A DNA stretch of 64,000 nucleotides, from NCBI GenBank assembly GCA_902774845.1, contig CACYJU010000003.1, forward strand, positions 154,669 to 218,668, in the 5' to 3' direction. The position numbers were made by a program, and so were the translations under genes. This document shows, piece after piece, positions 32,182-41,566 of this stretch. The stretch comes from an uncultured Bacteroidota bacterium (GTDB lineage: Bacteria > Bacteroidota > Bacteroidia > Bacteroidales > P3). Below the pieces are notes generated by a model. That model saw only the letters and a program-made list of their open reading frames with translations, ran no database searches and was not told where the DNA came from. Position 1 is the first letter of the stretch; the number at the start of each line of letters is the position of its first letter.

Positions 32182-33582
32182 ATGAAATTACAATTCATGG
32201 GAGCTGCCAAGGAGGTTACGGGCAGCAAACACCTGATAACAACAAAGAAGGGGCTGAAGATACTGCTCGACTGCGGCATGTATCAAGGCAAGGGACTTGA
32301 GACCGACGCCATGAACCGCGACCTGGGATTCAACCCGTCGGAGATAGACTACCTGATACTCTCGCACGCACATATCGACCACTCCGGCCTGATACCATAT
32401 ATCCACAAGCTGGGATTCAACGGCACGGTGTTGTGCACGCCAGCCACAAGAGACTTGTGTGCCATAATGCTTGCCGACGCCGGCAGAATACAGGAGTCGG
32501 ATACCCACACCTTCAACAAGAAACGCAAGGCACAAGGCCTGGAGCCGGTGGAACCGATATACACCGAAGAGGATGCGCAGGCGTGCATGCAATGTTTCAT
32601 AAGCGTGCCGTACCACAAGAAGTTCAATATCGAAGGTGAGGTAACGGTGGAGTTCTTCGATGCCGGCCATATACTCGGCTCGGCCTGCGTGTATCTCGAA
32701 GTGAAAGAGGGACGCCGTGTGATAAAGCTCGGATTCACAGGAGACATTGGACGCTATGACAAGAAGATACTGAAAGACCCCGAACCGTTTCCGCAGGTGG
32801 ACTATCTGATAATGGAGTCGACATACGGAGACCGACTGCACACCACCCTCGACACCGCCGAGCAAGAGCTCCTGATGGCGGTGCTGGACACCTGTACGAA
32901 GAAGAAAGGCAAACTCATCATACCGTCGTTCGCCATAGGACGTGCCCAGGAGATAATCTACGCCCTGGACAGGCTGGTACACCAGAAGCTGCTGCCCGAT
33001 ATCGATGTGTTTGTGGACAGTCCGTTGAGCGTGTCGGCGACGAACATCATGAGGCTGCATGAAGAGTGCTTCAACGACGACATAAAAGAGTTCATGGAGA
33101 AAGACAAGGACCCATTCGGATTCGACAGACTGCAGTACATACAGAGTGTGGAGGCCTCGAAGGCGCTGAACGTAAGGAACAAGACCTGCATCATCATCTC
33201 GGCCTCGGGCATGATGGAAGCCGGACGTGTGAAGCACCATATAGCCAACAATATCGAGAATCCAAAAACGACGATACTGTGTGTAGGCTACTGTGAGCCG
33301 ACCACCCTGGGAGCGAAGATCATGAGAGGCGACAAGACTGTGTCGATATTCGGCCGCCCCTACACTGTGCGTTGCGATCTGAGGAGGATAGACTCGTTGT
33401 CGGGCCACGGTGACTATAACGAGATGATGCGCTACATAGGCTGCCAGAGTCAGGCGAAGGTGCGCAGGCTGTTCCTCGTACATGGAGAAGAAGAGACCCA
33501 GCAGCATTTTGCCGAAACGCTCGAAGAGGCCGGATGGAGAGATGTGCATATTGCCGATTTCCGCGAAGAAGTAGAACTATAG
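32182..33582 (+). CDS. Metallo-beta-lactamase/beta-CASP RNA-processing exonuclease
   Basis: 466 residues, no signal peptide, cytoplasmic. The zinc motif HAHIDH is at 62-67 in LILSHAHIDHSGLIPYI; EVTGSKHLI and DCGMYQG near the N-terminus, GHILGSACVYLE and ESTYGDRLH follow in the usual order. A beta-CASP domain (IIPSFAIGRAQEIIYAL...ASGMMEAGRVKHHI) and the C-terminal SGHGDYNEM and LVHGEEE complete it. These are the hallmarks of CPSF73-like/YsH1-type nucleases widespread in bacteria, probably acting on RNA. The stop codon TAG overlaps the left end of the inverted-repeat element at 33581. Confidence 0.92.
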   Translation: MKLQFMGAAKEVTGSKHLITTKKGLKILLDCGMYQGKGLETDAMNRDLGFNPSEIDYLILSHAHIDHSGLIPYIHKLGFNGTVLCTPATRDLCAIMLADAGRIQESDTHTFNKKRKAQGLEPVEPIYTEEDAQACMQCFISVPYHKKFNIEGEVTVEFFDAGHILGSACVYLEVKEGRRVIKLGFTGDIGRYDKKILKDPEPFPQVDYLIMESTYGDRLHTTLDTAEQELLMAVLDTCTKKKGKLIIPSFAIGRAQEIIYALDRLVHQKLLPDIDVFVDSPLSVSATNIMRLHEECFNDDIKEFMEKDKDPFGFDRLQYIQSVEASKALNVRNKTCIIISASGMMEAGRVKHHIANNIENPKTTILCVGYCEPTTLGAKIMRGDKTVSIFGRPYTVRCDLRRIDSLSGHGDYNEMMRYIGCQSQAKVRRLFLVHGEEETQQHFAETLEEAGWRDVHIADFREEVEL

Positions 33583-33743
33583 GGAGGTTCTATAAATTAG
33601 ATATCATGATATTCAATCACCTTTCACAATATATTGTCCATTTGTACTCAGTTACAATACACCATATTGCGCCATCGTCCAAATGGTCAATCTACCGCAA
33701 AATACAATCAAATCCCACAATACCTAATTTAAAGAACCTCCCT
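33581..33743. mobile_element. MITE-like element, 163 bp, 23-bp imperfect terminal inverted repeats
   Basis: The left end (33581-33603, starting AGGGAGGTTCTATAAATTAG) and the reverse complement of the right end (33721-33743, AGGGAGGTTCTTTAAATTAG) agree at 21 of 23 bases. Inside, TTGTCCATTTG (33634-33644) pairs with CAAATGGTCAA (33680-33690), so the whole element can fold into a long hairpin. It has no reading frame. No clear target-site duplication was found. It lies exactly between the nuclease stop codon and the GH97 gene. A structured leader RNA is the alternative reading. Confidence 0.6.
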
Positions 33744-33757
33744 AAAATAGCAAACCA

Positions 33758-36097
33758 ATGAGAAAGATTTTCCTATCGTTACTTATCATAGCAGCAAGCC
33801 TGTGTAACACATCTTGGGCCAAGAGTCCATCTGAGCTAAAACCATTGCGCAGTCCCGACGGACGCATGGAGCTGACCTTCTCTATTATTGACGGAGTGCC
33901 CCACTATGCGCTGAACCGCGACGGAAAAGCAGTGGTGTTGCCTTCGAAGATGGGATTCATCCTGGAATGGCGCGACGACCTAGCCCATGACTTCGTCCTC
34001 AAAGATGCACAATACAGCACCTTCGACGAGACGTGGCACCCCGTGTGGGGCGAGGAGTCGAATATCCGCAACCACTACAACGAGATGCTGGTGACGATAG
34101 AGCAGCCTATAGGTAAGGTCAAGAGTATGGACGGATCGACCGACAAGCGGCCTACGGTGATGCAGATACGTTTTCGCCTGTATGACGACGGCCTCGGATT
34201 CCGCTATGAGTTCCCCGACCTGCTGCCCGCCAACCTCTATCCTGCCAACACCTACAACGCGCTGGTCTGTTTCTGGTTTAAAGAAGAGCTGACGGAGTTC
34301 GCCATGACGGGAGACCATACCGCGTGGTGGATCCCCGGCGACTACGACACACAGGAGTATAACTATACCGAGAGCCGCCTCTCACAGATAGACAGCCTCT
34401 TCGAAGAAGGGCACAAAGACGGCGGGTGGCCGTGGACATTCTTCTCACGCAAAGGGGTGCAGACGGCGCTACAGATGAAGACCCAAGAAGGGCTTTATCT
34501 CAACATACACGAGGCGGCGACCCTGGACTTCCCAACCATGCATCTCCTGCTGAACGACACCACCTTCACGTTCCAGGCACACCTCTGTCCCGACGCCACA
34601 GGATATAAAGGACGCATACAAGCCCCCTGCCACACACCTTGGCGCACCGTCATGGTTTGCGACAATGCCACCGACGCACTACGGTCACGCCTGATACTGA
34701 ACCTCAACGACCCCTGTGCATTGGAAGATGTCAGCTGGATACATCCGGTGAAGTATATGGGAGTGTGGTGGGAGATGATCAGCGGAAAGAGCACCTGGTG
34801 CTACACCAACCAGTTCCCCTCGGTGAAGCTCGGAGAGACCGACTTTGAGCACGCCACCCCGAACGGCACCCACGGAGCCAACAACGCCAACGTGAGACGG
34901 TATATCGACTTTGCCGCAAAGCACGGGTTCGACGCGCTGCTTATCGAAGGATGGAATATCGGATGGGAAGACTGGTACGGCAAGCAGAAGGACTTTGTCT
35001 TCGATTTCCTCACCCCCTACCCCGACTTCGACCTGCCGGCACTCAACAAATACGCCCATGAGAAAGGCATACGGCTCATCATGCACCACGAGAGTTCGGC
35101 CTCGACCGTAAACTACGAGCGCTGGATGGAGAAAGCCTACACGCTGATGAACCAGTACGGCTATGACGCCGTGAAGAGCGGATATGTAGGGACCATCATC
35201 CCCTTCGGCGAGGGACATTATAGCCAACCTATCAACAACCACTATCACTACGCTATCGTTGAAGCCGCAAAACACCATATCATGGTCAACGCCCACGAAG
35301 CGGTACGACCCACGGGACTCTGCCGCACCTGGCCCAATATGATTGGCAACGAGAGCGCCATGGGTACCGAATTCAGAGAGCGTATCAAACCGGGTCATAC
35401 CTCAGTTTTGCCTTTCACCCGACTGCAGGGAGGTCCCATGGACTACACCCCAGGCATCTTTGAACCCGACATGGGCAAGATAGTGTCATGGGGCAAACCG
35501 ATGCAGCACACTATCTGCAACCAGCTGGGACTCTACGTAACCTTCTACTCACCATTGCAGATGGCCGCCGACTTCCCGGAGCACTACGAACCATACATGG
35601 ACGCTTTCCAATTCATCAAAGATGTGGCCGTCGACTGGGATACCAGCATCTACCTCTATGCCGAACCCGATGCCTATATTGTCACAGCACGCAAGCCCAA
35701 GATTGCGTCGTTGAACAAAGCCGCCGAAGGAGTGGGAGAACTGCCAGACGGCAAGAAAGGAGTGATAAGCAATGCAGCGCGGTTTGTGTATGGGCTGACA
35801 AGCCAAGACAATCCCGAAAGTCTGGATAAACTTGAACCATTGGACACCTGGTATGTGGGCGGTATCACCGATGAGCAGGCTCGCGAGTTCTCCGTCAAGC
35901 TTGACTTCCTGGAAAAAGGCAAGAGCTACGACGCTATCATCTATGCCGACGCCAAGGATGCCAGCGGACTTCCAGGTAACGGGTACAATCCCCAAGCATA
36001 TACCATCACCACCAAGAAAGTGACCAACAAGAGCGTCCTCAAACTGCGGATGGCACCCTGTGGCGGCTTTGCCGTCAGCATCAGAGAACGCAAATGA
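33758..36097 (+). CDS. Glycoside hydrolase family 97 (SusB-like alpha-glucosidase)
   Basis: 779 residues with a signal peptide (cut near SWA, residue 20), so periplasmic. The N-terminal beta-sandwich carries PHYALNRDGKAV and HPVWGEESNIRNHYNE; the barrel has FDALLIEGWNIGWEDW, with E397; NAHEAVRPTG, with E514; and IGNESAMGTE, with E532. These glutamates match the calcium-binding and catalytic residues of the inverting group of GH97 represented by SusB, rather than the retaining group that uses Asp. The predicted reaction is hydrolysis of alpha-glucosidic bonds. It overlaps the next gene by four bases (ATGA), so GH97 and the rhamnosidase-like enzyme are coupled and probably attack one glycan. 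No SusC/SusD pair is nearby. Confidence 0.9.
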   Translation: MRKIFLSLLIIAASLCNTSWAKSPSELKPLRSPDGRMELTFSIIDGVPHYALNRDGKAVVLPSKMGFILEWRDDLAHDFVLKDAQYSTFDETWHPVWGEESNIRNHYNEMLVTIEQPIGKVKSMDGSTDKRPTVMQIRFRLYDDGLGFRYEFPDLLPANLYPANTYNALVCFWFKEELTEFAMTGDHTAWWIPGDYDTQEYNYTESRLSQIDSLFEEGHKDGGWPWTFFSRKGVQTALQMKTQEGLYLNIHEAATLDFPTMHLLLNDTTFTFQAHLCPDATGYKGRIQAPCHTPWRTVMVCDNATDALRSRLILNLNDPCALEDVSWIHPVKYMGVWWEMISGKSTWCYTNQFPSVKLGETDFEHATPNGTHGANNANVRRYIDFAAKHGFDALLIEGWNIGWEDWYGKQKDFVFDFLTPYPDFDLPALNKYAHEKGIRLIMHHESSASTVNYERWMEKAYTLMNQYGYDAVKSGYVGTIIPFGEGHYSQPINNHYHYAIVEAAKHHIMVNAHEAVRPTGLCRTWPNMIGNESAMGTEFRERIKPGHTSVLPFTRLQGGPMDYTPGIFEPDMGKIVSWGKPMQHTICNQLGLYVTFYSPLQMAADFPEHYEPYMDAFQFIKDVAVDWDTSIYLYAEPDAYIVTARKPKIASLNKAAEGVGELPDGKKGVISNAARFVYGLTSQDNPESLDKLEPLDTWYVGGITDEQAREFSVKLDFLEKGKSYDAIIYADAKDASGLPGNGYNPQAYTITTKKVTNKSVLKLRMAPCGGFAVSIRERK

Positions 36098-38295
36098 AAC
36101 GGTTTGCGCTCATAGCATATCTTCTGCTGGCCACCGTGCCCATCTTCGCCCAGGAGTTTATAGGCTGCCGTACCGACAGAGGCTGGGCAGAGACACCTAT
36201 ATTCCGAAAAACGTTCACGGTTGACAAAAAAGCTAAGAACAAGGTATATGCAAACTTAACCTCGCTGGGCTACCACGACCTATACATAAACAACACAAAG
36301 GTCGGCGACTGTGTGATGCAGCCAGCCGTATCGCAGCTCGACAAGCGGGCACTGACCGTATGCCACGACATCACCGATTACATTAAAATCGGCAAAAACG
36401 AAATAATAATACAGGCCGGACAAGGATGGGGACGTATATATGGTACTCCGGCGGCAGTCTCAGTAGAGGTCAGCTGTGTATTCAAAAACGGAGAGAAACG
36501 CCTCGCGACGACCGACAACACATGGGAGACCACACCAAGCGGATATAGCTATACGGGGAGCTGGCTGCCGATGCAGTTTGGAGGTGAGCGATACGACGCC
36601 CGGGTAAAACCCGACTGGAGACCAGCATCAATTTATGACGCCAAGAAGATAACCGTTTCACGTCAGGAGTTCAAGGGCAACCATATCATCGACACTCTAA
36701 AGCCACACTCCATCACAAAAGAGGCAGACAACTCGATTATGATCGACTTCGGACGTGTTGTGACAGGATGGTTTCAGGCAGACTTCCCCTCTCTCGCAGC
36801 CGACCAAGAGGTGACGATGGAATACCTCGACCATATCAAAGCCAAGCCACCCCATACGGAGACCGACGTGTACATAGCCGATGGCAATGGGCACGAGCAC
36901 TTCACCAACCGATTCCACCTACATGCGTTCCGCTATGTGAGGATAAAGGGAGCCGGTATAGTTTCAGCCCGAGCCCTACAGATCTCCGCTATCAACTCCA
37001 AAGGAGGGGCCTCCTTTGAGTGTTCAGACCCAAGACTGAACGACATACACGACATGGTGAAGTACACCCTCAGCTGTCTCACCTTCAGCGGATATATGGT
37101 AGACTGCCCACATATTGAGAGAATGGGATATGGCGGCGACGGCAACTCATCGACCATGACGCTGCAGACGATATGGGACGTGCACGACACCTACAAGAAC
37201 TGGCTCACCGCTTGGGGTGACGCCTTAGACTCAACCGGAGACCTACCATACGTAGCCCCCGCCTTTCATACGGGTGGAGGTCCCTACTGGAGCGGTTTTA
37301 TAATCAAAGCACCGTGGCGCACATATCTCAACTATGGTGACCCAAGTCTCATCAAAGAGCACTATGAAGAGATGTGCCTATGGCTGAATTTTGTTGAAAA
37401 ACATTGTAAAGATGGACTACTGCAACCCTGGCCAGACACAGAGAGACGGGGCTGGTTTCTCGGAGACTGGCTGGCACCTGAAGGTGTAGATATAGGAGGA
37501 GAGTCGGTGTTACATGTGAGCAATTGTTTTATTGCAGAATGTCTGGAAGACATGATACAGATGGCACACCACACTGGACATAGTGCCGACTCAGCACGCT
37601 ATGCAGAATGGTGCCACCGCCTCAAAACTTCAATCCATAGCCAGTTCTATCATCCAGAGACGCACACCTACGCCAACGGCACACCGCTGGACCAAACCTA
37701 CGCATTACTAATGGGCATTCCGCCAGACACCGTCACATCAAAGGCTGTAAAGGATCAGCTACTTAAAGACTGTCACGGGAAATACCGCGATCATATCGCA
37801 TCTGGACTCATGGGTGTTCCAGTATTCACAGAGTGGTGCATCAGAGAGCGGGAGACAGAGCTTATGGCGACCATACTCCGACAGCCAGACTATCCTGGAT
37901 ACCTTTACATGATAGACAACGGATCCACCACAACGTGGGAGTCGTGGGACTGCGGAAAAGAAGGCAAAGAAGACCGCAGCCGAGTACACAACTGCTACAA
38001 CGGTATCGGCACCTGGTTTTACCAAGCGCTGGCAGGGATACGACCAGACCCCGAACAACCAGGCTATAAACATTTCTTTATCGACCCGCAACCACTAAAA
38101 GGTATCGACACGATACGAGTCGCCAAACCCACACCACACGGCACCATACGTGTTGACATCAAAAGATCATGTCCGAACCAAACTGCCAAGCCGACAACAA
38201 TATTGAAAGTTGAAATACCCGAAGGCACCACAGCCACGATATTCCCCAATACCATCAATGAGCGTACCGTAGGAGCTGGCAAGTGGGTGTTCTAG
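36094..38295 (+). CDS. Glycoside hydrolase family 78-type alpha-L-rhamnosidase
   Basis: 733 residues with a signal peptide (cut near IFAQ). N-terminal beta-sandwich domains (FRKTFTVDKKAKNKVYANL, GYHDLYINNTKVGD, YGTPAAVSVEV) precede an alpha/alpha-barrel with DCPHIERMGYGGDGN, where GH78 enzymes carry the general-acid region, and TTTWESWDCGKEG, the equivalent of the TxWExW base motif. A C-terminal sandwich domain closes the protein. It removes terminal rhamnose or related alpha-linked sugars from plant or bacterial polysaccharides; actual specificity is open because family members vary. Start at 36094 is supported by the four-base overlap with GH97. Confidence 0.88.
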   Translation: MKRFALIAYLLLATVPIFAQEFIGCRTDRGWAETPIFRKTFTVDKKAKNKVYANLTSLGYHDLYINNTKVGDCVMQPAVSQLDKRALTVCHDITDYIKIGKNEIIIQAGQGWGRIYGTPAAVSVEVSCVFKNGEKRLATTDNTWETTPSGYSYTGSWLPMQFGGERYDARVKPDWRPASIYDAKKITVSRQEFKGNHIIDTLKPHSITKEADNSIMIDFGRVVTGWFQADFPSLAADQEVTMEYLDHIKAKPPHTETDVYIADGNGHEHFTNRFHLHAFRYVRIKGAGIVSARALQISAINSKGGASFECSDPRLNDIHDMVKYTLSCLTFSGYMVDCPHIERMGYGGDGNSSTMTLQTIWDVHDTYKNWLTAWGDALDSTGDLPYVAPAFHTGGGPYWSGFIIKAPWRTYLNYGDPSLIKEHYEEMCLWLNFVEKHCKDGLLQPWPDTERRGWFLGDWLAPEGVDIGGESVLHVSNCFIAECLEDMIQMAHHTGHSADSARYAEWCHRLKTSIHSQFYHPETHTYANGTPLDQTYALLMGIPPDTVTSKAVKDQLLKDCHGKYRDHIASGLMGVPVFTEWCIRERETELMATILRQPDYPGYLYMIDNGSTTTWESWDCGKEGKEDRSRVHNCYNGIGTWFYQALAGIRPDPEQPGYKHFFIDPQPLKGIDTIRVAKPTPHGTIRVDIKRSCPNQTAKPTTILKVEIPEGTTATIFPNTINERTVGAGKWVF

Positions 38296-38321
38296 AAACA
38301 ATTTCTTTATCATTCATTCTC

Positions 38322-38648
38322 ATGGCAAGCAATCCAGATTTTGTACAATACATAGCCGACCAATGTGCCGGTGCCGGCGAGATAGAGACCCGCAAGATGT
38401 TCGGAGACTATGCCATCTATTGCAACAGCAAAACCTTCGGTCTTATCTGCGACAACGGTTTCTACATCAAACCCACCGAAGCAGGGCGCAAGATACTGCG
38501 TTGCGAAGATATGCGTCCCCCCTACCCTGGCGCTAAACCTTACTTCTACATTGAAGATGTTGACGACCACGACTACCTGGCGGATCTGGTGAAAGCCACC
38601 TATGCAGAACTGCCCGAACCCAAACCAAAGAAGAAAAAGCAATGCTGA
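38322..38648 (+). CDS. TfoX N-terminal domain protein
   Basis: 108 residues from the ATG at 38322 (MASNPDFVQYIADQ); a longer frame from 38283 begins inside the GH78 gene and is rejected. TfoX-N signature: EIETRKMFGDYAIYCNSKTFGLICDNGFYIKP. The stand-alone N-terminal domain occurs in many bacteria that are not competent, and its function is unknown. The highly basic C-terminus (KPKKKKQC) is unusual and may bind nucleic acid. It begins 26 bases after the GH78 gene. Confidence 0.8.
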   Translation: MASNPDFVQYIADQCAGAGEIETRKMFGDYAIYCNSKTFGLICDNGFYIKPTEAGRKILRCEDMRPPYPGAKPYFYIEDVDDHDYLADLVKATYAELPEPKPKKKKQC

Positions 38649-38821
38649 AAAGATAAAATTTGATCAAGACAAACCCCACGGTGATACTCCTGCTTACACT
38701 CCCACCCTGTCTGACTTTCATCTTTTATGCGATATCACGCCGCAATATGCTGGCTTTGAATCCCGCCGTTGGTTTCACCATCTGCCATCTGATTTACTGA
38801 ATAAAAAACTATATACTTTAC

Positions 38822-39322
38822 ATGAAAATCCTGCGTGAAATATTCGGATACCTCCTCGGAGGCGTGGTTTTTGTAGGCGCGATGCCTGCGGTCATGTGGC
38901 TGCTTTCCGGCATGCCTCCAATCGAGCATATCGGAGCCTTGAGAGCCTCCATCACAGGACTGCTGACGATTGGCGGCCTGGCGATGAGCATCTGGGCGAT
39001 AGTTTACATGCGCCGCAAGGGGGACGGCAACCCGATGGACGCCTTCAACCACGAGGTGGCGCCACGCACCAAACACCTTATGACCGACGGTCCATACCGC
39101 CTTAGCCGGAATCCTATGCTTACTGGCATATTCCTATACCTTATAGGCTGCATAGTGTGGCTTGGAACATGGCAGGCGGCGGCGTTCTTCGTGGTTTTCG
39201 TAGGCATAATGTTACTGCAAGTAAACAGCGAAGAGAAACGCCTACGCCGTGACTTCGGCGAAGAATACGAAACCTACTGCCAGAATACTGGACGATTCTG
39301 GCCAAAGTGTAGACGTAAATAA
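38822..39322 (+). CDS. Isoprenylcysteine/phospholipid methyltransferase-family membrane protein
   Basis: 166 residues with four or five hydrophobic helices. The C-terminal signature GPYRLSRNPMLTGIFLYLIG, then EEKRLRRDFGEEYETYC, is the SAM-binding and active-site pattern of the ICMT/PEMT-like family. Bacterial members methylate unknown small molecules or lipids at the membrane. 173 bases separate it from the TfoX-N gene and show no feature. It converges with the large gene ending at 39344. Confidence 0.85.
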   Translation: MKILREIFGYLLGGVVFVGAMPAVMWLLSGMPPIEHIGALRASITGLLTIGGLAMSIWAIVYMRRKGDGNPMDAFNHEVAPRTKHLMTDGPYRLSRNPMLTGIFLYLIGCIVWLGTWQAAAFFVVFVGIMLLQVNSEEKRLRRDFGEEYETYCQNTGRFWPKCRRK

Positions 39323-39343
39323 AACCCTTTTCTCTAGGTCTTA

Positions 39344-41521
39344 CTACCTTAAAGCCACACGGACTGGCATCGACGGCTGAGAGACAGCCGTACGAGAAGA
39401 CTTGAGCACAACGTGATATGACACATTCTTGCCCTGAGGTAGACGGCTGTCTGTGAAAGCTGTCTGTGTCGGTTTAAACGAACCCACAGCCACTGGAGTG
39501 CCACCGTCGACAGCTCTGTAGATAATACCAAAGAAGTTAGCCTGGGGTTTAGCGGCATACTGCCAACTCAGAGCCACCGAAGAACTCTTCTTATTATATT
39601 TAGCCTTCAGTTTGACACCTGCGCGTGCTGTCGGGCTGGAAGCAACCGACACCTCACCGCCACGTCCCGACGAGTTACCAGAATGGTCGATGGCTTCGAT
39701 TGCGTACTGAAGTGGGAAGATGAGACTTTCATTTGGCACATTGTATGTCACATAGGGTGCCACACCGAGCTCAGAGGTGTCGATTGTGGCGACCCACTGC
39801 CAGTTGGAAGTACCAGCCGCCTGGCTATAGACATTATATTTCACCACATCGGAAGAAGTGCTTCGATGCCACTTGATGACAGTTTTAGTATCTGACGGAG
39901 CAGATGATTTCAGGGCACACGGTTCCGGAGGAACGATGTCAGGCAACTGTACCGACACAGTGTCTGACGGCGAAGATGTGTTAAACCTATTGTCGACCGA
40001 GACAACATAATAGTAAGCCATCGCACTCACGCCCTCGACACTAACGGTATCGGTGAAAGTATTTCCTTTTACGAGTGACGGTGACACCTGCGAGAAGGGA
40101 CCCTCTTTCTTGTCAGAAGCATAGACGAGGCATCCTATCATGTCACGAGATTTCTCCTTATCGAAGGCATTCCAGGAAATCGAGACAGCCGCATGTCCAC
40201 TATTCACTCTCAATCCATCGATATTGCGACGTACCAACGAAGCGTTAGCTCTCAATCCCTGAGGTGCTGTCTGAGCCAGCAAATCGGCAACAAGGTTAGG
40301 CATGATATTCGAGCAGCTCAAACGACCCAACGTGTCGAATGCGTAGATACGATAGTATCCGATGCCACGTTTAGCGGCAATGGTATCGAGGAATGATGTC
40401 TCTGTCGGCTTCAGTTTATCGCTAACCTTAAGCCACATACCATCATAAGACTTCGAGAAGGCAACCACGAATCCGCTGTAAGCTACATTCTCCACCGGGC
40501 ACCAGCTCAGCTCAACGGTATTGCTGTCTTTCCCCAACAGCTGCGTCATCTCAATCGCATCGAGCGGACGAGACTCCAGCATTGTAAACGGCTCCGAAAC
40601 GCTCCATTCCGAAAGCATCGCAAACCAATCATAGCCGCGTACACGATAGAGCGCCTGCTGGCCAGGTAGCAACGAGTCGATATAAACCACATTCTCCCTG
40701 GTCACCTGCAGGTAAGGATATTCAGCCGTTTCAGATTTATCTATCTTCACAATCGGAGCCAGATTCAAAGCATGCCAGGATGTGTCGGTCACACCCGCAC
40801 CACGCAGGCTGCGTTCCAAGTAATAGCCACTGTGATTTGTCTCAGCCCAATAGACCACCACGTTCGACACCCCAATCTGCTTTACCGACACCTGAGACAT
40901 CTTCTCCAGACGATCACGCTTGAAGGGACTATTCTTCACTATCTGTGACACCTCGCGGCAATCAAACACATCACATTTACCCGCATACGAGATAGTATAT
41001 TCGTAAGTAACACCCTCTTCCACATCACGGTCCACATAACGCAATCCAGCCGCATCGGCATATCTTGAACGGCGGTCGGCAAGCATCTCTACAATATTCT
41101 TTCTGCCAGCCTGCTCATCACGCAGACGGCACACATACTCTATCATAGTGGAGGCATCGTTTGACAGAGTCTGCGGAACCTTACTGGGAGCGTATAAAGA
41201 CTGAGCCAGAGCGCCAGCCTCGATGTCAGAGACTCCAAAGGCAGACTTGATGGCTGTCACATCCCATGGCTTCACAACCTTGACCACCTTGGTTTGATTC
41301 TTCTTGCCTCCTGTTCTAGTAATCCTCCAGCCATCGACGTTCCCCATCATCCACACAGCAGCATCGTCGACATTCCAACGCAACACAATACTGTCGCCGA
41401 AAGAGCGTGCTTCCATCTTGACAGTCTGTTGTTTCTCAAATATAGAAGACTTCTGCGCCTGCGCAACAAACGTTCCACAGCACAACGTCAACAGGGCTAT
41501 TATGACTTTCTTTCTATTCAC
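39344..41521 (-). CDS. Large secreted protein with fibronectin type III-like domains
   Basis: 725 residues with a signal peptide (cut near AQAQ). At least five FnIII-like modules can be recognised by strand patterns such as IVLRWNVDDAAVW, NVVVYWAETNHSGYYLERSL, TVELSWCPVENVAYSGFVVA, HAAVSISWNAFDKEKS and VALSWQYAAKPQANFFGIIY. No catalytic motif or sorting domain. It is the third gene of a same-strand set with a 1883-residue protein (45 bases upstream) and a beta-barrel protein. The three together suggest an outer-membrane or surface assembly in which this protein acts as an adhesive or structural subunit. This role is inference. Confidence 0.72.
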   Translation of the reverse strand: MNRKKVIIALLTLCCGTFVAQAQKSSIFEKQQTVKMEARSFGDSIVLRWNVDDAAVWMMGNVDGWRITRTGGKKNQTKVVKVVKPWDVTAIKSAFGVSDIEAGALAQSLYAPSKVPQTLSNDASTMIEYVCRLRDEQAGRKNIVEMLADRRSRYADAAGLRYVDRDVEEGVTYEYTISYAGKCDVFDCREVSQIVKNSPFKRDRLEKMSQVSVKQIGVSNVVVYWAETNHSGYYLERSLRGAGVTDTSWHALNLAPIVKIDKSETAEYPYLQVTRENVVYIDSLLPGQQALYRVRGYDWFAMLSEWSVSEPFTMLESRPLDAIEMTQLLGKDSNTVELSWCPVENVAYSGFVVAFSKSYDGMWLKVSDKLKPTETSFLDTIAAKRGIGYYRIYAFDTLGRLSCSNIMPNLVADLLAQTAPQGLRANASLVRRNIDGLRVNSGHAAVSISWNAFDKEKSRDMIGCLVYASDKKEGPFSQVSPSLVKGNTFTDTVSVEGVSAMAYYYVVSVDNRFNTSSPSDTVSVQLPDIVPPEPCALKSSAPSDTKTVIKWHRSTSSDVVKYNVYSQAAGTSNWQWVATIDTSELGVAPYVTYNVPNESLIFPLQYAIEAIDHSGNSSGRGGEVSVASSPTARAGVKLKAKYNKKSSSVALSWQYAAKPQANFFGIIYRAVDGGTPVAVGSFKPTQTAFTDSRLPQGKNVSYHVVLKSSRTAVSQPSMPVRVALR

Positions 41522-41566
41522 AGCTTCCTTTTACTAATTAACAAATTAAAGTATTTCCACTTTCGC

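Noticed and set aside
38602..38838. 78-codon frame between the TfoX-N and methyltransferase genes
   Set aside because: No conserved feature, overlaps the end of the TfoX-N gene and lacks a promoter or signal.
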